From Anseranas semipalmata (taxonomy: Eukaryota; Chordata; Aves; Anseriformes; Anseranatidae), in assembly GCA_013399115.1 (NCBI GenBank), contig VXAA01002214.1, positions 375,593 to 439,592 on the forward strand: 64,000 nucleotides of DNA, read 5' to 3'. How positions within the stretch are numbered: the stretch's first letter is position 1; each line of letters begins with the position of its first letter. The translations under genes and the position numbers were made by a program. The notes under the pieces were generated by a model. That model saw only the letters and a program-made list of their open reading frames with translations. It was not told where the DNA came from and did no database searches. Shown here one piece after another: positions 1 through 15,400 of this stretch.

Positions 1-130
1 NNNNNNNNNNNNNNNNNNNNNNNNNNNNNNNNNNNNNNNNNNNNNNNNNNNNNNNNNNNNNNNNNNNNNNNNNNNNNNNNNNNNNNNNNNNNNNNNNNNN
101 NNNNNNNNNNNNNNNNNNNNNNNNNNNNNN
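1..130. other. Assembly gap
   Basis: This is a run of 130 undetermined bases. It abuts very GC-rich sequence, the usual context in which CpG-island promoters drop out of bird assemblies. The first, non-coding exon of GARRE1 could lie here or further left, but nothing can be read. Confidence 0.98.
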
Positions 131-330
131 CGGCCCCGCTCGCCCTGCCGGGCCCCCGGGCAGCCCGGGGGAGGGAGGTGCCCCCCCTTGGGAGGGGTTT
201 AGCCCTGGCCTCCCGAAAACACGCAGCTCGCGAAGGTGGCAGCCGTGGGTGTCCCTGAGACCCCGCGCCGAGGCCTGCGGGCAGGAGTGTCTCCGTGCTG
301 TCGGTCATCGCGGTGGGCCGCCTGTGCTCA
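131..330 (+). promoter_or_regulatory. CpG-rich patch, probable promoter-proximal edge of GARRE1
   Basis: The first 200 bases after the gap are strongly GC-rich with many CpG dinucleotides, and the composition falls quickly to ordinary AT-rich DNA by about position 350. This is the composition of the edge of a CpG island. The next GARRE1 exon downstream begins with a clean acceptor at 30059 and carries only 5' UTR before the start codon, so an upstream non-coding exon is required, and this patch is the best place for it in the window. No TSS or convincing splice donor could be fixed. Assignment to GARRE1 rather than a divergent transcript is inference. Confidence 0.5.
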
Positions 331-3300
331 TCTTTCACCTGACGCTAGCTTCAAGTGCTATTTATTGTTATTTAGCGTTATATTTAGTACCTCGTGTGCG
401 TACTGCAGGCAGAAGAGGAAAACTCTCATTTTGGGCTGTGGCTTAAAACTTTACTAATGCGCCTTTGCTTCTCCCTGCTGGAGATGGGGCCTGCCCTGGG
501 GTTTTGTCACTTGAATGAAGAGGAACTGGTGCAGAGACAAATTTGTCAGGTGGATGGATGTTACTTTAGTCATTTGAAAGATTTTGAGAGATCTCTTTTG
601 ATTTTGTTTTAGGTGAAATTATAAACCTAGTTGCAGGTATGGCAGCCATTATTATTATTATTTTAATAGAGGAACAGATGTCTGGGTGTCATGGTGAAGA
701 GGGCGGTGTACATCAGCCCTGTATAGTGGCGATTAAGTGCCTGGCTTCTCGGAGTTGGTCAGCCTGTGGCTTTGGAGGCACATGTAGCTGGCAGAAGGTG
801 GAGGTTTGGTTCCCAAAATGGCACTGGGCCTTGTAACAGCCAGCGTGGCTGCTGGATAATCTCAAATTCAGAGGTTGGGGAAAAGGTCAGTGTGGGTTTT
901 TAAGGCCGTTGTTGCTTGTATGCTCAGCCCAGCACCGTCTTGCAAAGGGGCAGTGGTGCTCTTGAGAAATTGTTGCTTTTTTCTGTGGGTGACAGGTGGC
1001 TGAAGCTCCTGCGCTACGCTCCCCTTCCCTCACCTCTCTGAGGTAAGTTGCACGTGTTGCGGAGTACTGGCCACACGAAGGTTTTGGTATGCAGCTCATG
1101 GGATCAGGAGCGCTGGCCGACCGTGGTGTGCACGCAGGTGCTATTTGTGTATCATGTATATCAGCATGATTTTGCACTTGGCTGGAGCCTTCTGCTAGGA
1201 ACCATTTCTACAGAAGATAAGGTAGAGCCCTGTTCTGTAGAGAATTGCTGTTTTTTCCAAATTTAGGACTTGCACAAGGTTTTTTCTTTCCCTCCTAGGA
1301 GGAAGGACTTTTTCTTTTAAGTATTGCTGTTGTGAAGAAGGCGTGTTTCGGGTCAGCATAGATGTTTCTGCGGCTTCATGTAACCTTTGAGGTGTGGGGA
1401 ACTGGGCTGGAAGCAACACGGAGCTGCTCCTTCATGTGCGTCTTGTGGTGCTGCTTCTTAGGTCAGCATAAGGCATAAATCCTTCTGTTAGTGTTTTTCA
1501 TTCTGAATCAGGAGTTACTCAGAGGTTTTAGGAAACTAGAAATACAGCATACAGGGAATATTTTTGAGACAAGTCTCCTCTGAGGCTCTGAAGTTTGGTT
1601 AACAGATGATCCTTCATACAAAGTAGTATGAAAATATCTGCTGAAAATCTTCAAAATAATAGTCTGGGTTTCTTGCACCTCTTAGGCATCAACATGTATT
1701 TGATCACTTGAATCTTATTTTTCTGTGTTTTTTTTTTCTGCTGTCTCCAACCTGAATGCTTCCCCCCACCACTTCTTCCCACAATTTATTAGTTTTCATG
1801 ACCTCTTCTTCCCCTGCATACAAATGACTGCCAGTTTTTCTTTGCAGAAAAACAATTGTATTTTTACTGTCCTGTGAGGTATAAGTAAGCTTCCTTTTAT
1901 ATCCTGAATTGAGTGTAGTTTTAAGTGCTGTTGCTTGCCTCTCATTACGTCAAAACAGGGTTGTATGAAGGGAAAATGTGCTGCTGCTTTTGTTTATATA
2001 GTAGTGCTGTAATAGGAAAAGACTTGTTCTTGGTACAATGAATGCTGGTACACCAGAGATCCTGCTAATGATAGTGATTAATAGGTGCTGCTCAAAATAG
2101 CTATCACTGTTGATATGACTAATTGTACCATATGAAAAGAACTCCTTTATTCCCAGTAATCTCAAGGTGTTTCTACAGTTCTAGAGAAATGCCTGATCTG
2201 TGCAGACAGATAAATGCACGGTGAAATGCAGAACTTACAGTGAATGTGGCAATTCGTCAAGAGCTTACTGCTGCACTGCAAAACCACTTGGGGCTGAAAA
2301 TGAAGAATATCTTCTTGTGGTTACTGTAGGTAGATAGAATATTATTACTGGAATTGGATGTTAGCCAGAACAACACCCTACATGTTACGAACAATGCCAG
2401 GGTATTGTTAGTAGCTATAGAAAGGGTTTTATATCATACATGAAAGATGACATTTCCAGCAGCATGGGTAACCTCATCACAAAAACACTGTGCTGGGGCT
2501 GGTTCACAGGGCAGCTGACTCTGCTAGGCTCAACAAAATCTGCATTATAATCACACCAGTCCTCCTAGAGCTTGGTGATATGTCTCGATTAGCGTTCTTT
2601 GACCTTCATTGGCCTTTGGGTAACAACCATTTATTAGTAACATGCTGCAGGCAATCTTGTGTTCTCCAGGCAATACTGTATTCTGGGATGTTTGAATTTT
2701 GTACATCTTGTGGCTGAAAGCAACTCTGGAAGCTTATTTGGGGACCACAGATCTAAACCACAGAAGGTGCTGTTTCTTGGTATCTGTAGAATCTGAAGCT
2801 CTGCCTTCTAAGATGAAAAAATATTTTGAAAGCTAAGTAGAATTTGTTAAAGATGTGTTCCAAACTCACCGAGATGCCTGTATTAGTGTTTTGTTGTGCC
2901 TTTTTAGCTTTGTGTGGGCTTCTTGTCTTCTGTTGTTGGTGTACTTAAAAGATAATTTTATAGCAAGAGGGATTTAGTCCCTTCTGCCCCCAAAGAAACT
3001 ATTAAGGTATGTGGGGGAGTGTGAGGCATTCATTTTGCTAATGTTGCTTTGCAGGTTAATTGCTGAATTTGTCTGATATGATCCCAGTCTTCTGGCATTC
3101 TGTGAATATATCATTTTGGTCAAAATCCTTGAATTTTACCAAAAAAGGTCGTCTTTTTTTTTTCTGTGAAATTTCAAGAAGATGACACTGGTGTCAATGA
3201 GATGTTTCACTAATGTTACAAGACAGGAATTATTTTGAGAACTTTGTTGGTCTTGACATACCAATCTTGCCTTAGTCAGCTGTAATTGGTGAAGGTTAGC

Positions 3301-6300
3301 CTGTTGGTTTTTTAAAATAAATTTGGGGAGATTACTCTGCATGGTTCTATTAAGATCATAAACTTTGCACGAGGCAAACTGAATTCTGGGGACCTGGGTT
3401 AGAGCAGCCTTGGAGTACAGGGGGAAGAGTGGGTGTTTAGCAGAGTAGAGATTCTGGAAATGCTGGCTAAGCTTTGAAGAATGGAAGAAAAGGGCTGAAA
3501 AGGGGAATGCGAAGTATTCCAGGTGTTGCTGGGGGAATCCTGCAATGGCTGTGAGTGAAGGTCAGTGTGGCGTATGTGAGGTGGGAGCAGCTGAGGCTGG
3601 TTGAGCACTTCCAAGAGTCTTTACAGCCGTGGTATCACGTACTCTTAGTGGTCTGTCGGCTTCAGGCTAATGATAATATACAAGAGCTTATCAGCATAAG
3701 CACCTATTACAACTTTCTATTAAAACAATGAGAATTTTAAGTGGGATATTCCAGGCCTTTCCTTTGAAGAACCATTTTCATGAAGGAGATAAATTCTCTC
3801 CCTTCGAAGGAAAGTCATTGTAAGAGAACATGATAGTGCTAGTACATAATTTTTTTTGTGGTATTATCTAAAATACAAAACAACTTTAAGTTTTTGCTGT
3901 AAAGTAGCTGCCCCCGCCCCCCCCTTTTTTTTAAATAAAATTTTACCTTATGTGTTTTTACTGGTAGGGTCACATCAGAGAGAGTAATTCCTTAGGAAAT
4001 ATCTTTACAATACCTCCTTAAATTGTGACTGGTTCCCAATTATGTTTTTAGTAAAATTTTCTCCTTGGGATGACTGATACATATTTTCTGTTTTAGGCTA
4101 GCTCTATTTTCATTGTCTTGCAACATGGCTGTATTCCTTCTTCGTGGTCTTTTGTTTCTTGCTTTTCTGTTAGTTTTCTGCTTTTTCAAGTGGTTAGGCT
4201 TTTTTAGTAAATATGACTTTTAAATGTTCTATCTAGTTGTCATTCAGTGGGGTACTTATCAGAAGCTAATATTTATTGGTGAGCATTTCTGTTCAATAGC
4301 ATTGCAAAAGACAGATTATTTGGAAAATTTCAACAGGAAAATTCCTCTACTACCCTGTCAGCCACCCCATCTCAGGCTTGGATATTGTATTTTCGTTCTT
4401 TCCTGACTTGTGTATTGGTTAGAAAGTTACAGGGGAACACGTTAACTGGTTGTTTGATAACAGTACTGAAGGTGTGATTCTTATTTAGTTGTGCACTCGA
4501 AGCTGACATTTAAATGGAACCGTCTGATTACAGAAAATTCCTCGTAGGCTCTGTACAACATATGCTGGTGCAATCTGGGGATGGAACAAAACTCCTGAAC
4601 TTCAACAATTTCTGAATGTTAGGGGAAGTTTGTTTTCCTTGTTAGAAATAATAATATTTAACTTTGAACCTTTAATGCTTTGTTCCAACATGCTATATTT
4701 TGGGGACTTTTTAAAGCAGTGTATGGAGTGTGTTGTAGAGGAGAGCACAGGAGAAAAACAGAAAGACAGGAATGGTATGGACCTTTTCTCTCCTTACTTC
4801 CCCAAAGCCATCCCTAGTGTGATTCATGCTTTTGTTACTGCAGGAGAGTAATCTAGCAATGAAATCTATCTTTAATTCTTTCAGAAACTGACTGTTTTTA
4901 GTTTCTCAAGTAGATTACCTCACTGTCATAACTTGGTATGTTTGCGAGTTTCTGGATAGTATTAGGAATTCCTCAGGATTTACTGGGGTAAAATTATGCC
5001 CTTTCAAGCATGTCCACATGCTCTGTCTGATACCAAGGTATTCAGCGCAATGTTCTAGGTATTTTTCTTGTTTATGAAAGTTGAACTTCCTGCACTTCTG
5101 TACAGATTATAGAACTTGGCTGATTGCACTTTAGAAGAACAGTTTGAGTCCAAGCACAAGAGCTTCCCCAGAGAAAGATAAAGCACCTGAATGTCTGCAG
5201 CTCACATTCCAGAAAAATCTGGAGATGTTTTAAGTGTTTCTTCCAAAGAGTATAAGTACAAGGTAATATTTTAAAATGTTCCTTAAAAATACTTGAAGCT
5301 GGCAATCTCATCCTGAAGATGCTAGAAATTCTTCTTACGTAGCCCAACCATATTACAGAAATGCTGAAAACCAGTGAAAGCTGTAGTGACCAGCAGGGAC
5401 AGACACAGAAACAACTCTTGTTGTTGTTGAAAGACTTTCCTTGTATCTGCGTCCTCAAAGCTTGTGAAAAACACTGAAGATCATGGGGGAAAGATCAGTA
5501 TGAGTAAATGTAATTCTGTGCCAAAAGAATCAAGGAATATGATCTTCATGTTAAGTGTTTCAAAATTTTTCTCAGAATGGTATTTGCAAGTCTTGCACCA
5601 GATGGTATTTTGTAGAAGGAGGAAGAACACAAGGAGGAAGAGACTAGTTAAAAATTTCATTCTTCCAGATCTATAATCTATATTTTTCTGCATGCATCTC
5701 GACAGGTAACTTCAATATAGAATGGGTTCATCACCTCCAAATGATCAGATGAAACCATGTATGTCAAATGAACATAAAAATGAACGCATCTTTTTGTCTT
5801 CTGCTAAAGGCACCTGTGTCTAGTAAAAATAAATAAATGGAAGGATCTTGAGGACAGGAATAGATTATTTATTTAGTTGGAGCGAAGAATAGCAGTATTG
5901 CCTACTGTTGAGTGGTCTGCAGTTCTTTGTCCAAGCAGGAGTTAAGGCCAGATAATATAGAACACTGTTAACTAAAACTGTGCAAATATGTTACGCAGAA
6001 TCCAACTTCATCAGTGCATGTTTCGTAGCTCTGGAAAAAAAAAAAATGTATTTAGCCTCTTACCAAAGATGTAGTTAGATATTTGTGTTCATTTGGCTGA
6101 ACAACATAGTTTGCAAATATTTGCATAACAAGGTAATAAGTTCTACGCTTTTTCCAGCATGAAATGACCATTTACAAGCAGATGATGTAGTTGAGAGCTT
6201 TAACATTGTGCCAAAAATGGGTCTAAAGCTAAATATGCGTATATCATTTAGAAAAGCTTAAAACTTTCATTTATTTAATGGAGACCAAACAATGAAAAAA

Positions 6301-9300
6301 ATGTATAGGATTTGTTAGTGATAAGAATTTTACTTGACTGAGTTCAGTTCTGAACAGTGCAAATGAAATCATTGAGACTGCCAGGTTGCCACTGTTGTTG
6401 GCAGGAAAGCAGAGGTTTGCGTAGATACTCGTACATTCTTCACCTGCAGAGAGCAAACTGACGTACTTTGCTAAGTCACAGTGGAGTACAAATAAACTGT
6501 ACTGGGCAGCAACTAGAGCAGAGACACAAGTTATGATACAAGCAGAGTTAAAGTTTTGGTAGTATTATAACTTGCACTTCTGTTTTAGTTACTTTTGAAG
6601 AGAAGCTGCTGAAGTTTTTATATAGAAGAGCAGGGCTAGATTAACTAAAAATGAAATTTCCTGCAGTAATGAAAGTGTAAGCAGACTTTTGATTCTATGG
6701 CTTCTTTTTCTTAAGAGACTTCCATGCTAATAAAAATTGCATGAGGTGCTGGGAGGAAATGCCAGTTATTAGAACAAAATGCTGGAAAAAGAACACGTAT
6801 ACTGTTATTGGGAATATGCTTGGTTCTGTATTAAACTGTAGAAAGAGTCCTTGCCCAGAGAGCTTCCAATTTTTTTGAATGTCTTGTGTTGCTTTCTGGA
6901 AGAGAATGAAAACATTTTCTCATAAGCAATCCAATTAGATCTCGTAATAAACCTTTTTTGCCCAAATGTTGCAATAACTTACAGGGCAAGAGATTGTGAT
7001 GTCAAATTCAGCACTTTTAACCTCATTTCAGGTCCAAAGAGGAGCAAGTATTGTAAAATTTGAGACAAGTTATTACAAAATAACTTAGGTAGTTATCAAA
7101 CTTCATATAAAATTGTGAGGATTTGACCATGAATTTAACATGGGTTTGTTCACTAGTTCTTAGCAAGTGTGTTCTGCAGTTATCAACTCTAATTTAAATG
7201 TTATCTTTCATATAATATTTGATCTTAAAACTGAATTAGTAATTTGGATCATGGGACAGAATATGATGTAGTTGGGCAGTCTTTGGTCAAGTGCACTTCT
7301 TGCTTTATCCATGTGGAAAAGTGGTACAACTGACCTGTGCTATTTTGAAATTAATCTGATATTTGGTTTTGTGGTTAGAAAAGAGCCTGGTCTGGGTAAG
7401 AGAAATCTATTGCTCTGCAGATGTTGCTGGACATGAAATCTTTTGCAAACCACTAATGATACATGTTTTGTTTTTATATAGGAATGTTACATTTTTGTGG
7501 CGATGGATTGGTATGATAGAGTAAAGCTGTAGTTGACACATGAGATTAAGTGAAATGTTTTTGGGAAAAGTGCATTTTCTTCCTTTGAAGACACAGCAGG
7601 AAAAGGCTTTTCTTTTTCCATTTTAGTTTCTGGAACAGTTAAGTTTTATGACGTTTGATTAGAATTGTCTGATGGTCAGACAAATGAAAAACAAACTGCG
7701 ATTTGCCCCTTAATTTCATTTCCCCTGTATGTGTGTTAAAAGACTCCAGCAACTCTTTTACTCTACCTTCTCTTGCCATATCACAGTGACCGTGGTTTTA
7801 GCTGAGGGCTGCAGGAGTCCCTTTCAAATCAGGTGCTGTCTTTTGAGCATCAGGAGGTGTTTTTGTCACTGAATCTCTGACACTTTTTAAGTTGTTGATG
7901 TCAGAGTTACTACATTAAAACCTTTCATTGTGTCTTTGATTCTGGATGCTTTTCTGAAGAGCATGCTTTAACCAGACGTGTTTCTGGACTGAATACTTGG
8001 TGTGTGAATTGGCTTACAGGTACCAGAGTTGATGGTGTTTTTAAACTATATTTCTCAAGTCAGTTTCTAAGCAAGTATCTATAAATTTGCATGTTGCTGT
8101 TGGTCTCTCTGGAATTGCCTGTCCTTACCCTCTTATTTGTTTTGTGTTTTAAAGTGTGTTTCCCCATCCCTTGCACTTTGCAGAATTGTTGATAGAAAAT
8201 GTCTGTCTAGATTGCCTTTTCTTGTCTCATACCTTTTGCTATGTGTTCCACTTGAAAAGTCTTTGTGGCCCTCAACTTTGTGCATTATGATATATGGAGA
8301 AGACTTCTGATAAAGACTGATAAAATTTTACTTGACATTGTGTTTTTTTCCTGAGATATTTACAATTCTATGGGCTTTCTTAGGCTTGCAGTTCAGCCAG
8401 TGGATGCTTTTCTCTGTCTGCTATAGCATGTTGTTACTGATATTTTAAGTTGTCTCCTGAAACAGAAGAAAATTATTTATTTCAGTTAGTCACTTTCTGC
8501 TTAAAAAGTTGTATTTGTATTTTGTTCTGGAAGTTTTAGCAGCGATGAAGCAGTTTCTTTTTCAAAAAAATTTTGTTGCTTCAGGGTAGTAATACATTCT
8601 CTTCTTTACATATGCTATTTGATATATTCTGTTCTGGAGCACGAGTTGCTTGTCCCTGCTGTGTTGGTTGTTTTTCATTGCACATTAAATTGTGTATCAA
8701 GAAAAGTAAGGGTAAGTGTAGCTTAAGAATTTTTTTTCACTACCTAATTATGGTCCTTTCTCTTCTAACTTAAGATTTTATAAGCCATACAGTCCTCATA
8801 ATTACAAGCATAGACAGGAAGGTATGCTATATTTTGATCCAGTTGTTCAGTGTGTTGAGGAATAAATTCTATGAATGTGGGGCGTCTTGCATGCTTTACC
8901 TTTGCTAAATATATTTCTCTAAAAGGAATCACAACGTGAGCAAAGTTAAACTGGTAGAATTTGCAACAGTGGACAATAGAGTGAATATTGTGCAACTAGA
9001 TACGTGTGAACATTGATTATAATGCTTGGTAGTATGTGAAAAACCTGATCATGCCTGAAAGCACTGTTGACTTAATGAACTTCCTATCCCCTTGCGTAGA
9101 TGTCTGTAAAGGTTTGTGTTGTTAGGGTGTGGTGTTTCTTTCTTTTCCTTTTGCATCGCACCGTTGACTTAAGACCTATAATTCACTGGCTTCATTTACC
9201 TTACACTGTCATAGACAGATAGCGTTTTGCCCAAAAGACAGCGTTCTGAGAGATGATAACCCATCTGAAATAGTCCAAACCTGGTGATGTCAGAACACCC

Positions 9301-9417
9301 ACTTAATATATTCTGAAAAAAGCAGAGAATAGTAATTGCAGCTGTAGAAGATTCCTCAGAGGTGAAACATTTGACAGGTTGACTTAAATGTATCATTGTG
9401 TCCTCAAATACAAGATA

Positions 9418-9459
9418 TTCTTTTCTTTTTTTTCTTTCTTTCTTTTTTTTTTTTTCTTG
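9418..9459 (+). repeat. Pyrimidine-rich (T/C) low-complexity tract
   Basis: A stretch of almost only T with interspersed C, including repeated CTTT units, lies in GARRE1 intron 1. It is low-complexity sequence and not a coding or RNA feature. Confidence 0.8.
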
Positions 9460-12400
9460 CACTGTTGTTATTCAGCATTGATGAGGCATTCTGTATCTTT
9501 TGGGTAAGAACCATCACTTTAGGAAGTAATGCTTTGAAATGGGTGCTTTGTAACTGGTGTAAAGGAAAGTAATTGTTTTTTGTTTTCACTTACTACATTT
9601 TTTTTTTTTAAAAAAACTGATATTTACATTCTTCTATATAGAAGGTGTTGCCACAGCTTAGACTGGTGGTAAGTTGTAGGTTGTGTGGCAAGTACTTGTG
9701 GCTTACTCGTGTTTACACCAGGATGCCTGTCCTTCTGCTTCTTTTCTGTTTGTTTTGTTTTCCCTGTTCAAAGGCTTTGGTTTCTTGTTAAATACCTTCA
9801 TATTGGAGACTACAGTAAGAAACAGCAGCAAAGCAACTAATCCTAGTCAAGTCTTAATGTAATCTTTTCTAATTATCAAATAATGAGAAAACTTTACATT
9901 TACTAATGAATAACAAGCTTAAATCTGCCATAATTACAGCTAAGATGCTCTAATTTTTACGGCAATGGCATGTCGTAAAAATCTAGATGCCACAACATTT
10001 TTTGATTGGCATTTTTTCTTGAGCAGTTTTTTTTCTAGGAACTTACCAATATAGATTGCTTAATATAACATTAAAACAATTTTTGTCATTATTGAGTACT
10101 GCTTCTGACCAATACAAATCCATTGTCTTGTCCAAAGTATGGAGGAAAAAAATGTCTACATAAATGGAGTCTACATGTTTCGACTTCAGAGGCAAAGAAA
10201 GGCCAACAGAATAATCTGAAAGATATGAAAAACAGTCGATGGAGGAATTTTCTGTTCCAGACAGAGAACAATATGTTGGCTGTAAGGGGAGATACAAATG
10301 CATTTTGTAAGTGGCTGTACTGTTTAAGATGATGATATGCATATAAGAACTCGAAGAGCAACAGAATGCCTTACTAATAGCATTTGAGACACCATAAATA
10401 GTTTAAGCTAATTTTGATCATCATATTCATACACTGTAAAGAAAACCATCAGTTTCATTGCCAAACCCACAATCATCTCATTTTCTAATGCTGCTGAATC
10501 CGGTCACTATACTCTTCTCCCTGTGATTTTTTCATTCTTTTATTATTTTTCCTGTTTTACACTTTAATTCCCATTGAAAATATTCCTGATTGTATGTATT
10601 GCACAGTGAGGATTGGAATGTTAGCTGAGAGAGGCAGAGAGAAGTCTGCCGTGTTGAAAATGTGAGATTCCTGTTGTTCTAAACTTGGTTTGGCTTAAAC
10701 TCTCCTGCTGCACAGAAATACATGAGTGATAGTTGAGGGTAAAAATCCCTTGATGTATAAAATATTACTTTGAAGTTAGTCCCAGTTCTGACTTTAGTGT
10801 AGATTGTTCCTAATAAAACAGTTGATAAATGCAAAAAGTGGTATGGTCTGCTCCAGCCACGTAATGTTATTGGACACTTTGAAGAAAGGTAATTTTCCTT
10901 ATTTCTAAACTGGAGATTTTGAGAAAATGATTCACTGAAATTCAGTTCTCTTACTAAAAGAACACATACCTGTTATGTGCATATTACATGATGTGTTGTT
11001 ACGTGTAAGCAGGAAATATTTCTTGTGAATAAGAACCTGTGAATAAAAACAAATATAAGTACCTTGGTGAGTTGTAAGAACGCATTTCTAATACTGTGTT
11101 TTTTAAGCTTACTGGGGTGGATCTAAAAGCGGGGGGGGAAAATTGAAAATAGGACCAATAGTGTTGACTTCTGAGCAAAAAAAGTGAGATTTTTAGTGTT
11201 CAGAACTGGCAGGTAACTACAGACTTGATATTATAGTAGACAGGGAAAAACAGAGTTTCTTGGGAAAAGATGGAAAAAATAAATCTAGCGTGCCTACATT
11301 TGTTCATTATAGTGTTCTCTGGGAGACCCGTATAGATATATGTTGTAAGCTTGTGCGGAGTATAGAATTGTCATTGCCTAATGGAGTAACTCTAGAAATA
11401 GAGCAAGATCCTTACAGAGAGTCCTGGAAGGCACGCGTATCAGCAGCAGTAGTAACGCAATTTTGTTTTGTTTTGTTTTTCTCCTGATAATACTTTGGAG
11501 ACAGGAATGGATAGAAATCCTTCCCTGGAAGTGTGTTAGCCATTTTCTTTGATTGTACAGTAGCAATTTGCACTTTTTAGTACCATCAGTAACTCTGGGG
11601 CAGGGTACACACAAGTTCAGTTTTCTGTCAGAGTTTGCAAAAAGGGGAAAAATGTGGAAGAAGATATATTATCTGTAAATGGAGAACATAGTTAAGAAAA
11701 ATAGTGAAAACGTGAGCCTTACTTAGTTCTTAGGTCTAGCAGCTTCTTTCCAAACAGCTAATTGTTCTGTGGGGGACTATTACTGTGTTGTTTATCTGAA
11801 AGCAAATATAAGGTGAGGTTTTTGCCCAAGTAATAATTCCACTCATTTTCTCCTGGGACGTGTGTGGAAAGTCATTATTTTTATTTTTATCTCTTAACTC
11901 TGTTGCAGGTTAGACAGAAGGGAGAGGTCCTTTAGCAATGGAGGAACTTGGGCAGAAGTGACTACGCTAGCAGACAGTGTTTGCCTTTTTTCTTCTGCCC
12001 AAAGCACATCTCCCTGTGTTAGGAAAGAGGAGGTAAAGTATTTAAACATGTTAAACAAAAAATGTATTTATGGGTAGGGGAAAGAAACCAGGGTATGAAC
12101 AAGGCTAGATTTAGGAACTGTAAGCAGGTAAAGTTGCATGGGATGTGGTTGGAAATACCTTCCCGTTTCTCACAGAACGGACGCCATCTAAATATTGAAG
12201 GATTCATCAGTTTTTAGATACCAAATTAAATATGGGGAGAAAAACTTGGAAGGGAAATACTTTAATGAACTGTGTGACCCTGTCTTGATTACTGAATGAC
12301 AGAGGAACGCTTACCTTTTGAAATAGGCAGAAGTAGTTTTTATCAGTGGCTTAGCCTTTTCTTAGCCTGTTGGCTCTACTTTTTAACTGCTTTTCTGCAC

Positions 12401-15400
12401 TTTGCTGAAATCTAAACAAAACACTTTGTAAAAAGATACGCAGTGTCTCAAAGTGACATTCTTCAGGGTTTCTTAGAGCTAATCTAAGAGCCTCTCAGTA
12501 GACGTGTCTGAGAACAAGATAGAGGACACCTTTGTCCCGTGCTTCCTGAAAGCACCATGATGTGCTTCCATGGTGTGGGACATGGGAGCTGCCGTTGTGC
12601 ATAATGTTGATCATGGCGTAGTGGTGGGCCAGTGAGTTTTGTCCAGTCAGCCCGGCTGAGCTGTAGCTGCCGTGTGAGTGTTCCACTGGGGTTGGAAGAA
12701 CTTGAAAATAATGAATATATGGGAATGTCTTAGATGAGATCTGTGTTGAAATATAAAATCCCTGGCTGTGTTCTTGAGAGGCGTTGGTTAGAGCAGTGTC
12801 TAGCTTCTTGCAGGAAGGTGGCTTTCCGAGCAGGCTGCAGATTCACCTGGCAGGGAAGCTCTGTGTGCTGAATCAGATGCACTGTGAAAACGTTAGATTC
12901 ACAGTTTGTGGTAGGTGGCATGCTTTATGACAAATGAAGAATATTCTTATGTGACTAAAACCACCTATACTGTGTTCCGGTAAGTTTATGAAAGGTGGGA
13001 GTAGAAACAGTTTTGAAAAAGTAAAGACTTTTTTAATACTGTCCTCACTGAGGACTTCAGAATTGTTTCTGTAATTCTTATACTAAAAGCAGAGACTGTG
13101 GGAAAACAATTTTAAAGTATTTACATCTGAGAAGCAATATTATATTCTTTAATTTTGTATTTTATGGAGACCACAGTAATAAAATGCTTAATGAATTTAA
13201 TATTTTGCAATAGTTATTTGGGTTGCTGGACAGTCATGGTATGATACTCTTTTTCCATTTGAATAACAGGATCCTTTTTGAAAACATACCGGCAAATAGT
13301 TTCCTAGTGCTATGATAAATTTTTGTGGCCATCATTCATTCACATGAGAATCTCAGTGAGGTTTTTTGAGATGTTTCTAGCCCTCATTTTGTGACGGGGG
13401 GTGGGGAGCTTTCAGACACTGAACCTTAAAACTCAATGAAATTACCATCCAAAATATGTTTTTATAACATCCTTTCTTGCTGAGGGAAGGGCAGTCTTGA
13501 CTTGAAATTCTCATTTATGTTGACAATGTCATTTTATTTTTAGTACAGATGGCATTGTTGTTTTTCCCTAGTAGCCACCTAGGAATGAATTTCACATTGG
13601 GCTGCTTCTGATTGTACTGCTCCTGTTATCATGCTAACTTCTGCTTCGTGGGATAAACTGATAAGTTTGTTGATAAGTATGTTGATGAGATGACTCTGAC
13701 TTTAATATTTTATATTTATTGTATCCCAGTTCGTTTCAAAATCTAGCTCTGCTGCCTTAAGAAGTTCTTACACTTGTTTTTCTCTAGTCTAATTTATGTT
13801 CACTTTTCTGCTTTTATTCTTAATTGCTGGAGGCTGTCCTCCCACTTGCGCAGTTCAGTTTCTGTGGAACTACCAATAAATTCAAATGATGCCCTGCTGA
13901 GAATAGGCTGAAGGAGTGGGAGAGAGAAAGTAGAACATACTAATGGTATTTATTAGAACTGCCTGTGCAGACTAATGCAAAATAAACTGTATTTATTGTA
14001 AAACATGTTGATAGAATATATAAATTTAACAAAGCGTGTTGTAGCACTTCGTGCGTTAGTCCAAAGATTATTTCTTCTTTCCTAATTTTGCTTGTGTAGT
14101 CAAGTTGTCCCATCAACTGATTATGTCCAAAATATAATTCAGAAAGTAATTTTTTGAACTACTAATGATAATTGTTTGCTCTTGTAATTCTAGGCTGATC
14201 AACTTTCTGATTAATCAAAGGAAAGTAATATCAATATAGTTAGTCTTGTTTTGAAAGGCTATCTACTGGCTTGGTGTAAGCATTAGAATATTTTGGTACG
14301 TGGTATATAGGAATTTACTGTTTCTTTTTTTTTTTCTTCACTTTGTCTGTGTGTAAGTAAAGGTAGTCACTAATGCATAGTGACCAAATCTGTCCCTCAC
14401 TGCGGAATAAGCACAGCCAACTGAACAGTGATATATATTCCTGCTGCTTTCCGAGGAGATGTGTTTTCTAGGACTGAAACAGGTTATTTTGGGGTAGGTG
14501 GAAGAGTAATTAGTGTGTGGCCGATGAAAATGCAAACAGGTATTTGTAACTATGCAGCTCTGTAGAGCGCATGGCAGTGTCAGACTGCAACCTCCAGGCT
14601 TGGGATGCATCATGGAAACTCTTTTTCTTCAGTACTTTGGAGACAGAAAAATATTTTTTCATTCTTCAGGGAGTTGTTCTGTATCAAAGTGCTTCTGTAC
14701 ATTTGTACATGGCGGAACATTTCACCCTAGCAACTGTTCAAATTAAATATTATTGATAAAAATATGAAAGGGGGTTATGGGTAGTGCTAACTAATTAGAA
14801 GTATAAATTTTGACCACAGCCATTGTGGCCTAGAAGGACATTTGATCCATTAGGCATTTTTTATTTGAATATATTTTGCGTAGGTAATGTTACAGAATCA
14901 ACGGTAAACTATAGATTTCGTTGCTCAAAAAAGAAAAAAAATCCCAGGTTTAAGCAAAATCTGTCTAATAAGTAAATGGTGTTAGATGAGGAGACTTCCT
15001 TTATAATGAAACCCTGCAGTTTTTAAGACTTTAGCTTAATGTCTGCAAATACTCTCTAAGTAGCTGTAATTGCTGTAAGTTTATGCTTCGCTTTGCAGAC
15101 TGCCCTGAAATGCGTTTCTGTTGTATTTTAAGGTCTTTATCTAAACCTCCCAACAAATAAAGCTGTTTCATTGCAGCGGAGTACTGGCAGCAGCACTGAA
15201 AACCTCTTTTTCAGAGAAGACTTCTAAACCTATAATACAAAAATACTATGTTTCTAATTCTAATGCTCTTAAAAGTAATGTAAAATTGTCCTCGACAAGA
15301 AGCATATGGTTATAAATTCTGACGTAGTCTGTTGTACTATCATGACTATAGGAAACAGTCTGCAACACAGAGGATATTTAATTTAAAAAAATTGGGATAA

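Noticed and set aside
5072..5458. 128-codon minus-strand frame in intron 1
   Set aside because: The translation has no recognisable family features and no promoter, splice or poly-A context was seen. Its length is not remarkable for 64 kb of sequence.
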